From NCBI GenBank assembly GCA_001897525.1, contig MKTB01000021.1, positions 17,865 through 81,864 on the forward strand: DNA of 64,000 nucleotides, given 5' to 3'. Below, in pieces: positions 51,191 to 60,678 of the stretch; position 1 is the stretch's first letter, and each line of letters begins with the position of its first letter. This stretch comes from Bacteroidetes bacterium 43-16. GTDB lineage: Bacteria; Bacteroidota; Bacteroidia; Chitinophagales; Chitinophagaceae. Below the pieces are notes generated by a model. The model saw only the letters and a list, made by a program, of their open reading frames with translations. It was not told the origin of the DNA and ran no database searches. The position numbers were made by a program, and so were the translations under genes.

Positions 51191-54100
51191 TTATTTTGAG
51201 ATAACCAGTTTTGCCGTGTACACTTCCTTGGAATATATTTTCAGGATATAAGTACCTGCAGGAAGAGATTGGTTGAAAAACGAGTATTTATTGTTGTTTA
51301 CATTTTTGGTTTGATAGATCATACGGCCCTGTATATCCAATACATCTATTTGTGTGATAGGATAAGGGGACTCAATAATGCTGTTGCCATTTGATTGGGA
51401 AGGATTAGGATAAACACTGACCATGTTCTTCCCGGCTTCTGCATCCCGGTCGGTAACCTGTCTTATTTTTACCATTTTGGAATAATTTACTGTTCCGTTC
51501 AGGCTCATTTTTAAACGGTAGTAATTATTGCCTATTACGGCATTTTGATTCCGGTAATGGTACTTGCCGTTCTGTGTTGCTACAGGCTGTGTGGTATAAA
51601 GGTCGGTATCGAAATTTTTCCCGTCTTTGCTGTACTGAAGGGTATATTGTTCCTGCGGGTCTTCATTTGCCATGGTCCAGCTGAGCAAGTGTGTCCTGTC
51701 CTCTTCCAGCTGACCGGAGAAATCTATAAGATGCTGGGGTAGGGGAACACCGGGGATCATTTCAAAATGGACCCTGTTGGATACCTCGGTATAAGAATCG
51801 TTGGTAAACATCACGAGGTAATAATTACCCAGGCTCTGTGGCATAGCCAGTAAGGGTATGTCCTTAGTGCCGGAAGTATGCCCGTCAAAATAGGTATAGC
51901 TGATGAATTCGCTGCTCGGGTGAGCGACCGTATCGCTATAGATACCTAGCCAGTCTTTGGTAAGGCCGGGTGCATCCATCCAGGAAGTGGTGATGTACTC
52001 TCCCAGATAATACTGGTGCGGCGCTGCACCTGCAATAGATAAGGAGGTAATACTGTCGCCCACTGAAAAATAAATGCGCTCGGAAGCTTCTGCATATTGA
52101 TCCTGTAAAAGATAGGTAGCAAAATAATAGCCTTTTGCCAGCCCGTTAGCATTGAACACGCCTCCGGTAGTATTCCGTACATAAGCCCATTTCGTGGAGT
52201 TGGTGCCGCCACCGGGTACATCACTTATCTTGTAGACACCTATCCAGTCATTTGTTAAATTGGGCGCATTGCTAAAATGGATCGGTACGGTAACGCCTAA
52301 ATCAAAATTATAGGTTGTTGTACTTAAGACGGGTATAGGGCCAAAGTAGAAAGGCACCTTTGGGGTAATTTGCGTATAACCGCTATTGCCAAAATAAGCT
52401 ACAAAATACTCTCCGGCCAGCACGCTTTGAGGAAGGGTAAAGGTCAATACGCCATTTGCGCCACCGGTATTTTGCCAGACAATAGAGGGGGAGCCGGAGC
52501 CGGGAGTCTGGCCTTTTTTGTAGATCCCTATCCATGCGCCCGGGTCTGTAGCACCGTTGGTAAAAGTAACTTTAATGGTGCGTGCACTGTACCTGGCGCT
52601 GTCTAAAGCAACAGCAGGGTTAAAGACGATGCTATTATATACCTTAAAAGAATCTGTCGCAGACCATGCCGACCAGGACTGGTTGCGGTCCCGGTGTCTT
52701 GTACGCACATAATGCCAGCCATTGGCAACCGATCCGGCAGGTAAAGTATATTGAGTGATATCTACACCGGCATTCTGGTCAACGGAAAGCGCACATTCAT
52801 ACTGGCCCTGCGGGTGACCATACAGGTCCTCAAAGTGGCGGAAGCTTCTTTTTTCGAGCACACTGAAGTTGCGGGTAGCACTTACCTGGAACTCTGTAGA
52901 GTTCAGTAATTCGTTGCCCGGGGATACAAAAGGGGAACTCTGGATCGTTAAAGGCAATTGTACCGAATCCGCAAAAACATTGGTGATGTCCGGTGTTGCC
53001 GGCAGCGGTACATTTTTATAGCGGTGAAAGGAATCGATCTTTACATTGTCCTGCCAGTCTATCTGCGTATCATCAGAGCTGGCCGTTTTTATTTTTTTTC
53101 CTCCTATAGAGTAGGTAGTTATATCGGCCTTATCCTGAAGCATATCTATTTCTACTAACTGGTAAGCCCAGTTGGCAATTGTTTTTTGTACATCTTCGGC
53201 ATTGGCCTCTTCGGCTGTATTACCCCAATATTGGTCCCAGGCCGTACCCCCGGAAATGATATGGTAGGCAGGAGCTTCGGTAAACTGTCCCCGGGCATAC
53301 AGGTGATGATGGGCACCCACATTCAGCAGGAACTTAGGCGAGGTCATGCAGTAGGGGATCAGCTGGTCCCTCAGCCATGGAGAGACATCCGACACATACT
53401 GCTCTGCCCGGTAAGGCCTGTGGCCGATGGTGATAATCCATTTCACACTGGGGTCAGCATTGGCAGTATCTACTACTTTCCTGGCCCAGTTGAGCTGTTG
53501 GGTGCTCACGCCGTCGGTATTGGTATAGATCACCACTACGTTACCTGCCTGGAAAGAATAATATCCTTCCTGGCCGGAATAGATACCTTTATAATGCATA
53601 CTGTCCAGTACAAAGTGCTCATAATACGTTCTGATGCCTTCCGGCTGATAGGTCTCATGATTACCTACTGCAGTCTGTATCGGTAAAAGTCCCGAGAGGT
53701 ACCTAGACTTTTTAAGATGCAGGTTTTCATAATGGTCCAGGCTGCCGTTATCTACCTGGTCGCCCAGGTTCAATATAAAGGAAACAGAATCATTAAAGTT
53801 GGGGCCATAAAGCTGGGTCATTTTTCTTTTAGCGGCCAGCATCAAAGTGTCGTAGCGGAAGGAGTTCCTGATCTGGTTGTCGCCAATGATGAGAAAGCGT
53901 AGCTTGCCGCTTGCATTGGGTGCCATACCTGGCTGCGGTAAAGTACGGAAGGAGTTGACGGCACTGGAGTCGTTGCCGCTCACCACCCGGTAATAATATT
54001 TAGTAGCGGGCTGCAGGTCTCTTAGCTTTATCGTGTTATAAAAATAGTTATTGTTATACCCGGTACCGGTTATCAGGTTGCAGTCTCCTGTTGCCGTTGC

Positions 54101-54289
54101 GTTCAGGTTATTTTCCGCCAGTCCGTAACGCACAATGGGGTTGGCTACTGTAGTGCTGGTTTTCCAGTTGATGACAATACCTGTGGATTGTATGGCCTGG
54201 AGATAAGGGTCAATTTGTGCACGAAGGGTTGTTGTCGTGGCCAATAAGTTGCACAGCAGAAATGCTGTGTAGAGGAGAAGTCTTTTCAT
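51191..54289 (-). CDS. secreted metallophosphoesterase with Ig-like repeats and T9SS sorting domain
   Basis: A 1032-residue exported protein: signal peptide (1-24), purple-acid-phosphatase-like FnIII domain (~25-118), metallophosphoesterase domain (~130-390) with GDN (136-138), GDQVDNG (176-182), GNHE (209-212), GHRPY (His290) and GAHHHLYARG (His327-329). A region (~420-550) follows, then three ~95-residue repeats (~555-843) each with a W-[IL]-G-[IV]-Y motif at 586, 682 and 780. The T9SS sorting domain is ~950-1032 (SVYPNPSQSNG ... AGTYILKIYSKEVYTAKLVI). Probable role: extracellular phosphatase. Confidence 0.9.
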   Translation of the reverse strand: MKRLLLYTAFLLCNLLATTTTLRAQIDPYLQAIQSTGIVINWKTSTTVANPIVRYGLAENNLNATATGDCNLITGTGYNNNYFYNTIKLRDLQPATKYYYRVVSGNDSSAVNSFRTLPQPGMAPNASGKLRFLIIGDNQIRNSFRYDTLMLAAKRKMTQLYGPNFNDSVSFILNLGDQVDNGSLDHYENLHLKKSRYLSGLLPIQTAVGNHETYQPEGIRTYYEHFVLDSMHYKGIYSGQEGYYSFQAGNVVVIYTNTDGVSTQQLNWARKVVDTANADPSVKWIITIGHRPYRAEQYVSDVSPWLRDQLIPYCMTSPKFLLNVGAHHHLYARGQFTEAPAYHIISGGTAWDQYWGNTAEEANAEDVQKTIANWAYQLVEIDMLQDKADITTYSIGGKKIKTASSDDTQIDWQDNVKIDSFHRYKNVPLPATPDITNVFADSVQLPLTIQSSPFVSPGNELLNSTEFQVSATRNFSVLEKRSFRHFEDLYGHPQGQYECALSVDQNAGVDITQYTLPAGSVANGWHYVRTRHRDRNQSWSAWSATDSFKVYNSIVFNPAVALDSARYSARTIKVTFTNGATDPGAWIGIYKKGQTPGSGSPSIVWQNTGGANGVLTFTLPQSVLAGEYFVAYFGNSGYTQITPKVPFYFGPIPVLSTTTYNFDLGVTVPIHFSNAPNLTNDWIGVYKISDVPGGGTNSTKWAYVRNTTGGVFNANGLAKGYYFATYLLQDQYAEASERIYFSVGDSITSLSIAGAAPHQYYLGEYITTSWMDAPGLTKDWLGIYSDTVAHPSSEFISYTYFDGHTSGTKDIPLLAMPQSLGNYYLVMFTNDSYTEVSNRVHFEMIPGVPLPQHLIDFSGQLEEDRTHLLSWTMANEDPQEQYTLQYSKDGKNFDTDLYTTQPVATQNGKYHYRNQNAVIGNNYYRLKMSLNGTVNYSKMVKIRQVTDRDAEAGKNMVSVYPNPSQSNGNSIIESPYPITQIDVLDIQGRMIYQTKNVNNNKYSFFNQSLPAGTYILKIYSKEVYTAKLVISK

Positions 54290-54408
54290 AAAAAGGTATG
54301 CTCAATTTTGCGCGAGCGAAATTGGACATAACATATTATTTGAAAATATTCTTAGCATTATTAAATTATTAAGCTGCCTGGGAATGTCTGCTGCATATCC
54401 CGAAACAA

Positions 54409-54442
54409 AAAGCAGTAGCAGCTCTTTGGCTACTACTGCTTT
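54409..54442 (-). terminator. terminator after the TlpA-like gene
   Basis: Stem AAAGCAGTAG/CTACTGCTTT with further partial pairing inside is followed by TTTTGTTTC on the minus strand. Confidence 0.75.
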
Positions 54443-54507
54443 ATATAACTATCCTGTATTGTTTTTTTTTAGCGGGGCTATTTTAATATAGCGTCCTGCC
54501 CTTGTTC

Positions 54508-55011
54508 TTATTTTTTAGCGGCAACGATCTCTTTGATTTTTTCATAAAGAATGTCTTCACCACCTTCTTCATAGCCGGTATGCATGAAAGCGATCTTGCC
54601 ATCCTGGTCTACGATCAGGGTGAACGGTACATTCTGGAAATTTAAAGAACGTTTTAAGTCAGAGTTAGGATCCTGGAATACCGGGAAGTTCCAGCCCTGG
54701 GATTTTGCATAAGAACGCACCTGCGCTGTAGCACGTGCATCATCCATAGATACCGCCATATAGTTTAATTCAGGTGTTTCCTTTTGCCAATCAGCCATTT
54801 TGCCTCTTATGTTTTTAATCTCTTTTTTGCAGGGGATACACCAGGTTGCCCAGAAACTGATCAGGGTTACTTTTCCCTTTTCTACAGTCTGGTTAAAAGC
54901 AATAGAAGATCCGTTAAGATCTTTTACAGTTGTTGAAGGTAAGTTAGCTTGCTGTGCTTGTACTTGAAATGCCATTACTAAGCCGGCAATAAAAGCAACC
55001 ATTTTTTTCAT
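54508..55011 (-). CDS. TlpA-family thioredoxin-like protein
   Basis: A 167-residue protein with a signal peptide (cleavage near VQAQ) and a thioredoxin fold with the active site Trp57-Cys58-Ile-Pro-Cys61. The FWATWCIPCKKE context and the SMDDARATAQVRSYAKSQGWNFPVFQD region fit TlpA/ResA-like periplasmic disulfide reductases. It is adjacent to, and divergent from, the DUF6029-like gene; a redox link between them is possible. Confidence 0.88.
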   Translation of the reverse strand: MKKMVAFIAGLVMAFQVQAQQANLPSTTVKDLNGSSIAFNQTVEKGKVTLISFWATWCIPCKKEIKNIRGKMADWQKETPELNYMAVSMDDARATAQVRSYAKSQGWNFPVFQDPNSDLKRSLNFQNVPFTLIVDQDGKIAFMHTGYEEGGEDILYEKIKEIVAAKK

Positions 55012-55058
55012 AATTATTGTTTGTTTGATATGTTGTTAAAATATTAAAAAAAATAAGA

Positions 55059-55066
55059 CCAAATGT
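55059..55066 (-). promoter_or_regulatory. -7 element TACATTTG for the TlpA-like gene
   Basis: A TAnnTTTG match on the minus strand 48 bp before the start codon. Confidence 0.4.
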
Positions 55067-55194
55067 ACTTAAAAAGATTTACTTTAGCTTGTTAAAATAT
55101 AAAACGGATTCTGTGATCCGGCCCTTGTTAGACGGGCATTTTTAATGATAGTTTAATAAATGTGTTAAAATAATTTTTTTACTAAGATCACATA

Positions 55195-56787
55195 ATGAAA
55201 GCATTATCTCTACTCTTCATTGCCTCTGCAGGTATCACCTCTCTGAGCTATGGACAAGGCCTTCTTCCTGGTAAAATCTCCGGGGACCTGATGACCAATA
55301 TGAATTTTTTCAGCAGGGATTCCTCTATCAAGGCATCCGATAACCCATTGTACGATAATTTGTTGAGTGGGGGTGAGGCCTGGCTGGGTTTGCGTTATTC
55401 CCAGGAAGGGTTTGATGCTTTTGTGCGTATGGATGTCTTTAATAACTCCAATTTGCTGGTGCCTATACAACCGACCACGGGTTTCGGTATCGGTGCATGG
55501 GGTATCTCAAAAGATGTTCAGAAGCTGAATATCACAGGAGGATATATTTATGACCAGATCGGGAGTGGTAGTATTTTCAGGTCTTATGAAGACAGGGGAT
55601 TATTGATCGATAACGCCCTGGTAGGCTTAAGGTTGAAATACCAGTTGAGTGATAATATCTCTGTGAAGGCATTTACCGGGCAGCAGAAATTTTTATTTAC
55701 GCGCTACCAGCCTATCATCAAAGGCCTGAGCATGGACGGTAACTTCAATTTTAAAAATAAGGTGTTTTTAAATCCCGGTTTTGGGGTGGTGAACCGTACC
55801 CTTGATGGAAAGAGTGTTGATGCAGTGGTGACCAGGACAAATAATTTACCGCTGGAGCAAAGAAAAGAAGCTAAATATAATATGTATGCCGGTTCGGTGT
55901 ACAATACTTTGTCGATCGGGGGCTTTTCCTGGTATGTAGAAGGTGCGCTGAAGAGCGAGGAAGCGTTTAATGATTATAAAGGTAACCTGGAATACAATCC
56001 CGGATCTTTCCTCTACAGTACCCTTAGCTATGCGATGGAAGGCCTGGCCATAAATGTTACGGGTAAACGTACCCAGAACTTTGTTATGCGTACCTCTCCC
56101 TCTGAAAACGCCAACTTAGGTATGGTGGGCTGGCAACCCCTGGTAGCACAGATCAGGCCGCAAAGACTGATCGCACGTTATATGCCTCAATCGCTTGACT
56201 GGAGCGAGATGGCCCTGAACGGTAACGTGATGTATGTGCCTAATGATAACTATGACTTTAACGTAAGCTATACGCATATCAATAAGCTGGACAATGAAAA
56301 ACTGTACCGGGAAGCTTATTTTGAAACAAATATCAGGAGTCTTAGAGACATCCGCCTGACTCTGGGCTTACACTATATGGAGTACAACCAGGAATACTAT
56401 CAGTTCAAGCCCGGTGTTCCTATGGTGAAAGCCATTACCCCATTTGCTGAGTTTGTGTATAAATTATCGCCTAAGCAATCCCTTTCTGTTCAGGCACAGT
56501 ATATGGATACAAAACAGGATTTCGGTAGCTGGGCATTCCTGCAACTGGAATATGCCATTGCGCCGATGTGGTCTTTTGCTGTTTCCGATATGTATAATAT
56601 CAAGCCTGCTCATACGGAGCAGAAGGCAGAGCACTATTACAACTTCTTTATAGCGCATACCAGAGGGGCCAACCGTTTCTCTGCAGCCTGGGTAAAACAA
56701 GTTGAGGGGATCAACTGTACCGGAGGTGTTTGTCGTTACGAGCCTGCTTTTAATGGCTTAAGAGTTATGGTTACTTCAACATTCTAA
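55195..56787 (+). CDS. DUF6029-like outer-membrane protein
   Basis: A 530-residue protein with a signal peptide (cleavage after LSYGQG) and many alternating beta strands, ending in aromatic TSTF: an outer-membrane beta-barrel layout. It resembles the Bacteroidota DUF6029 family (start GKISGDLMTNMNFFSRD; LLSGGEAWLGLRYSQEGFDAFVRMDVFNNSNL). Only two cysteines (C-T-G-G-V-C near residue 507) occur, a possible disulfide relevant to the divergent TlpA-like gene. Function unknown. Confidence 0.8.
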   Translation: MKALSLLFIASAGITSLSYGQGLLPGKISGDLMTNMNFFSRDSSIKASDNPLYDNLLSGGEAWLGLRYSQEGFDAFVRMDVFNNSNLLVPIQPTTGFGIGAWGISKDVQKLNITGGYIYDQIGSGSIFRSYEDRGLLIDNALVGLRLKYQLSDNISVKAFTGQQKFLFTRYQPIIKGLSMDGNFNFKNKVFLNPGFGVVNRTLDGKSVDAVVTRTNNLPLEQRKEAKYNMYAGSVYNTLSIGGFSWYVEGALKSEEAFNDYKGNLEYNPGSFLYSTLSYAMEGLAINVTGKRTQNFVMRTSPSENANLGMVGWQPLVAQIRPQRLIARYMPQSLDWSEMALNGNVMYVPNDNYDFNVSYTHINKLDNEKLYREAYFETNIRSLRDIRLTLGLHYMEYNQEYYQFKPGVPMVKAITPFAEFVYKLSPKQSLSVQAQYMDTKQDFGSWAFLQLEYAIAPMWSFAVSDMYNIKPAHTEQKAEHYYNFFIAHTRGANRFSAAWVKQVEGINCTGGVCRYEPAFNGLRVMVTSTF

Positions 56788-56805
56788 ATAATAGATTTCA
56801 TTAAT

Positions 56806-56849
56806 AAAAGAACAGGCCTTCATAATATCATGAAGGCCTATTCTTTTTT
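56806..56849 (+). terminator. terminator of the DUF6029-like gene
   Basis: A 10-bp perfect stem AGGCCTTCAT/ATGAAGGCCT extended by AAAAGAA/TTCTTTT around one mismatch, with a T-run. Confidence 0.88.
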
Positions 56850-56904
56850 ACCAACTTTTAAAAAAATTAACTAAAAGGATATGCTATAAAATCCAATGCT
56901 ATAT

Positions 56905-56912
56905 TATCTTTG
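56905..56912 (+). promoter_or_regulatory. -7 element TATCTTTG just before a small ORF
   Basis: A TAnnTTTG match ends 5 bp before the ATG at 56918. Transcription would begin about at the start codon, implying leaderless translation or a later start. Confidence 0.4.
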
Positions 56913-56917
56913 TTGCG

Positions 56918-57214
56918 ATGAGGATACTGATTTCCATATTTTTCTTTCTACTACTGTCTACACAGTTAATACCTGTGAAAGAAGTAGGCAAGAATTTATG
57001 GAGCCAGACTATGGCAGAGGAAGAAGTTACCCCGCAAAACCTGGTACACAAACTGCAGCCGATCAACAGGCTGTGGTACCTTGATTTTTCTACCTCTACC
57101 GATCAATTTGATCAAAAGAACCAGCAAGCATTTATTATTGTTGATGAAGCACTGATCAAGTGTTATCATCTGGAAGTACTCACACAACCTCCCAATCTCC
57201 TTTCCCTGGCTTAG
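56918..57214 (+). CDS. small hypothetical protein with N-terminal hydrophobic segment
   Basis: A 98-residue protein: hydrophobic residues 2-20 (RILISIFFFLLLSTQLIPV), then VKEVGKNLWSQTMAEEEVTPQNL and a polar C-terminus. Signal anchor or signal peptide is likely. I recognise no family with confidence, though short proteins with a hydrophobic lead and P-V-x-E-x-G segment occur in Bacteroidota. The predicted promoter is so close that the mRNA may be leaderless. Confidence 0.55.
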   Translation: MRILISIFFFLLLSTQLIPVKEVGKNLWSQTMAEEEVTPQNLVHKLQPINRLWYLDFSTSTDQFDQKNQQAFIIVDEALIKCYHLEVLTQPPNLLSLA

Positions 57215-57418
57215 GCTTTACCCTGCTCTGCAATTGTCTTGAATCCATGTATGCCGATGTATAGAATTTAGGTATTACACTGAGACTGTTGAAGAATTTA
57301 CCTTATTGATGAACAGATTGTAGTTTACCAGACGGCTTGATGTTGCTGTATTTGGTGGCATTTACGATACTGCTTCTTATTCAATTTTTTCTCCAAACAC
57401 TTATATTTAAACCTAAAA

Positions 57419-59068
57419 ATGGCTCATAAAAAGTCCTTATTTTCCTATGCCAAGAATGATGTCCTGGCGGGATTGATCGTATTCTTAATTGCTTTGCCCC
57501 TTTGTCTCGGTATTGCCCAGGCTTCGGGCGCACCCCTGTTTTCCGGTATCGTTGCCGGTGTGATAGGAGGTGTCATCATCGGATTCCTAAGTAAAAGTAC
57601 CTTTAGTGTCAGTGGTCCTGCAGCGGGACTGGTATCCATTGTAGTGGGTGCCCTCACCGAGTTGGGCGCATTCGAAATTTTCCTGTGTGCCGTGATCCTG
57701 GCAGGTGTTTTCCAATTATTGCTCGGCCTTATTAAGGCGGGTACATTTGCCAATTTCTTTCCTTCCAGTGTTATTGAAGGGATGCTGGCAGGTATCGGCT
57801 TAACCATTATTTACAAGCAACTGAGAGATGCTGTCGGTTATAATGATGGAAGAGTAGGTATGCTGGACGGAGAGCGCGGTATGGATTTTAACCTGCTGAC
57901 CGGCCTGGTGGATAACATACACTGGGGCGCTGTGGTGATCACATTGGTTTGCCTGGGTATCTTAATCCTTTGGAGTACCAAACCCTTTCGTAAGCTGCAA
58001 ATGATCCCTGCGGGGCTTATCGTAGTTGTTGTAGGTACTTTGATGAACGTGCTGTTCCATAAAACAAGCGGTATGCTGCATTTAGATGAAGAATACCTGG
58101 TGCAGCTGGAAGTACCCACTTCGGCAGAAGCTTTCTTTGCCCAGTTTACACTGCCCGATTTCAGCGGCTTTGCCAACTTTGCCGTATGGAAATATGGGTT
58201 GATCATCGCAGTAGTGGCCTCTATTGAAACCTTATTGTGTATTGAAGCTACCGATAAACTTGACCCTTTAAAAAGAAATACTTCAGGCAATAAAGAACTG
58301 ATCGCGCAAGGTATTGGTAATGTCACCAGCGGTTTCCTGGGAGGTCTGCCCATCACTTCGGTGATCGTGCGCTCCAGTGCCAATATCAATGCCGGTGCAA
58401 AATCCAAATTGTCCACCATAGTACATGGCCTGCTTTTATTTGGTTGTGTGGCAGCGATCCCGATGGTGTTGAATATGATCCCTAAATCAGCTTTGGCGGC
58501 CATATTGATCTTTACCGGTTATCGTTTGGCACGCCCTGCCATATTCGTTCATATGTACCATGTAGGCAGAACAGAGTTTATGCCGTTTGTAGTGACCGCA
58601 GTTGCCGTAGCCTTACCATTCTTAGGTTTACTGAACGGTGTAGGATTGGGTATGATCATCAGCATTTTTTACCTTTTACGTGCCAATACGAGGATTCCTT
58701 ATTATTACAAAAGAATACAGACCAAAGACAAGGATGTCATTATGCTGGAGCTGGCACAGGAAGTTTCTTTCCTGAACAAAGGCAGCATTAAGAAAACACT
58801 GGAAAACTTTCCTGAAGGCAGTACCATCGTACTGGATGCCACGCACTCAGAATATATCGACTATGATGTACTGGAAGAGATCAGGGAATTCTATACGGTG
58901 AAAGCTCCCACCAAAAATATTACCGTTTCACTGGTCGGGTTCAGGAATGAGTATAAGATCCCTTCCGGGGCCAGCGTACACGTGATGATGGATAAGCTGG
59001 AGCAAAGTGAGGATGCCAGGAAATGGGCCGGTAATCACAACAAATTATTAAAAGAACTCGAATCGTAG
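57419..59068 (+). CDS. SulP-family anion transporter with STAS domain
   Basis: A 549-residue inner-membrane transporter with about 12 hydrophobic segments (residues ~15-410) starting with YAKNDVLAGLIVFLIALPLCLGIAQASGAPLFSGIVAGVIGG, typical of the SulP family. A C-terminal STAS domain (~430-549; STIVLDATHSEYIDYDVLEEI) is present. SulP members carry sulfate or bicarbonate. The beta-carbonic anhydrase 63 bp downstream suggests HCO3- transport (inference from context). Confidence 0.92.
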   Translation: MAHKKSLFSYAKNDVLAGLIVFLIALPLCLGIAQASGAPLFSGIVAGVIGGVIIGFLSKSTFSVSGPAAGLVSIVVGALTELGAFEIFLCAVILAGVFQLLLGLIKAGTFANFFPSSVIEGMLAGIGLTIIYKQLRDAVGYNDGRVGMLDGERGMDFNLLTGLVDNIHWGAVVITLVCLGILILWSTKPFRKLQMIPAGLIVVVVGTLMNVLFHKTSGMLHLDEEYLVQLEVPTSAEAFFAQFTLPDFSGFANFAVWKYGLIIAVVASIETLLCIEATDKLDPLKRNTSGNKELIAQGIGNVTSGFLGGLPITSVIVRSSANINAGAKSKLSTIVHGLLLFGCVAAIPMVLNMIPKSALAAILIFTGYRLARPAIFVHMYHVGRTEFMPFVVTAVAVALPFLGLLNGVGLGMIISIFYLLRANTRIPYYYKRIQTKDKDVIMLELAQEVSFLNKGSIKKTLENFPEGSTIVLDATHSEYIDYDVLEEIREFYTVKAPTKNITVSLVGFRNEYKIPSGASVHVMMDKLEQSEDARKWAGNHNKLLKELES

Positions 59069-59131
59069 TTCCAGGTGTAAAGCTTGCTGGTTTTAACCCC
59101 TTTTTATTAATTCATTAAAACAAAAAATTAA

Positions 59132-59770
59132 ATGTTACAAAAGTATAATAACGACTTAAACTCTATCCAGCCACAAGATGCATTAGAGATTTTATTAGAC
59201 GGGAATAAGCGATTCACGAACGGGATCAGTGTAAATAAAGATTTACTGAGTAAAGTCGAGTTAACCGGCAACAGCCAAAAACCTTTCGCTGCCATCCTGA
59301 GTTGTATGGATTCACGTGCTCCTGTTGAAATTATCTTTGACCAGGGTATTGGCGATGTGTTCAGCGTGAGAATGGCCGGTAATGTAACTTCAGAGAATGT
59401 ACTGGGTTCATTGGAATACGCCACGGGTGTGGTAGGTTCTAAATTATTGATGGTGTTAGGCCATACGAATTGTGGCGCGGTGAAAGGCGCTATTGATAAA
59501 GTAGAATTAGGTAGCCTGACGCAATTGCTTGAAAAGATCCGCCCGGCAGTAACAGAGGCCTGCACAGACGGTAAAGACTGTTCCAGCTCCGATAAAGAAT
59601 ATGTAAACTCAGTGGCAGCATTGAACGTACACAATGCCAAACAATCCATTTTAGATCAAAGCCCGATCATTAAAGACCTGGTGAAAGCAGGAAAAGTATT
59701 ATTAGTAGGCGCTATGTATGATGTAGAAAAAGGAGAGGTGAGGGTACTGGACTCTAAATTTGAGTTATAG
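59132..59770 (+). CDS. beta-class carbonic anhydrase
   Basis: A 212-residue zinc enzyme interconverting CO2 and bicarbonate. Zinc ligands Cys58, His111 and Cys114 and the Asp60-x-Arg62 dyad are intact (LSCMDSRAP; LGHTNCGAV). It follows the SulP transporter and ends at a clear terminator, suggesting a two-gene bicarbonate-handling unit. Confidence 0.95.
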   Translation: MLQKYNNDLNSIQPQDALEILLDGNKRFTNGISVNKDLLSKVELTGNSQKPFAAILSCMDSRAPVEIIFDQGIGDVFSVRMAGNVTSENVLGSLEYATGVVGSKLLMVLGHTNCGAVKGAIDKVELGSLTQLLEKIRPAVTEACTDGKDCSSSDKEYVNSVAALNVHNAKQSILDQSPIIKDLVKAGKVLLVGAMYDVEKGEVRVLDSKFEL

Positions 59771-59788
59771 AACATACAATTTTTATTT

Positions 59789-59823
59789 AAAGGCGGTCTA
59801 CCGGAAGGTAGGCCGCCTTTGTT
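59789..59823 (+). terminator. terminator of the SulP-carbonic anhydrase unit
   Basis: Stem AAAGGCGG(T)CTACC/GGTAG(G)CCGCCTTT with one T-G wobble and a GGAA loop. Confidence 0.88.
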
Positions 59824-59874
59824 ATTTAAGGGTGAAAACAAGACTGCCACGCGCTGCATCAGCTAAGAAGACTT

Positions 59875-59903
59875 TTGGATACCGATATTAATGACTAACT
59901 TTG
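59875..59903 (+). promoter_or_regulatory. promoter of the FNR-like gene
   Basis: TTG (59875-59877), 18 bp, TAACTTTG (59896-59903); leader about 22 nt. Confidence 0.65.
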
Positions 59904-59931
59904 TCACACTTTTGTCTTCTGGTAATCTCTT

Positions 59932-60651
59932 ATGGCTTCGTTTCAACATCATGATTTAGACCCTAAATGCAGCAGGTGCTCTGAGCGGTTTACAAATGTT
60001 TTTTGTAAAGCCAATTATGATGCTTTGCAGGATATTGAGAAAGAAAAGATCTGCAGTTTTTACAAAAAAGGTGAAGTCATCTTTAAAGAAGGTGCCCGGC
60101 CTTTCGGTATTTTTTGCCTGAACAGGGGGAAAATAAAATTAGTAAAAACAGGCGATGACGGCCGGGAACATATTGTGCGCCTGGTGCGTCCCGGTGATCC
60201 CCTGGGTTATCGCTCCCTGCTGAGCGGTGATAAATACAATGCCAGCGCTATTGCTATTGAAGACAGCGGTGTCTGCTTCATTCCTAAAGAATTATTCATC
60301 GGCATCCTGGCTAAGGACAGCGACCTGACCTTTGAAATGCTGCGCCTGCTCTCCGATGATCTCAAAAAAGCAGAACTCCAGTTAACCCATTTAGCCCAGA
60401 AACCCGTAAGAGAAAGAGTAGCAGAAGCCTTATTGTTTATCAAAGAAACCTATGGCTTTGATACCGACGGCATCACCATCAATGCCTCCTTTAGCCGGGA
60501 AGATATTGCCAATATCGTGGGGACGGCTACAGAAACGGCTATTCGCCTGCTTTCCGAACTCAATAAAGAAGGTATTATCAAGCTGAGCGGTAAAAGGATC
60601 AGCATCCTGAACCTGGAGAAACTGATCAAAGTAGCCAACGTTTTCGACTAA
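59932..60651 (+). CDS. FNR-like Crp-family regulator with N-terminal cysteine cluster
   Basis: A 239-residue regulator: cNMP-binding-type barrel (~45-150), dimer helix (~125-150), and helix-turn-helix (SFSREDIANIVGTATETAIRLLSEL, ~175-200). Cysteines 13, 16 and 25 (C-x2-C-x8-C) plus Cys115 mirror the four ligands of the oxygen-sensing [4Fe-4S] cluster of FNR (20, 23, 29, 122); spacing from third to fourth cysteine is 90 residues versus 93. It precedes the cbb3 oxidase maturation genes. Oxygen sensing is inferred, not shown. Confidence 0.85.
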   Translation: MASFQHHDLDPKCSRCSERFTNVFCKANYDALQDIEKEKICSFYKKGEVIFKEGARPFGIFCLNRGKIKLVKTGDDGREHIVRLVRPGDPLGYRSLLSGDKYNASAIAIEDSGVCFIPKELFIGILAKDSDLTFEMLRLLSDDLKKAELQLTHLAQKPVRERVAEALLFIKETYGFDTDGITINASFSREDIANIVGTATETAIRLLSELNKEGIIKLSGKRISILNLEKLIKVANVFD

Positions 60652-60678
60652 CAGTTCTTCCTTTCTTATGCCCGGAAT

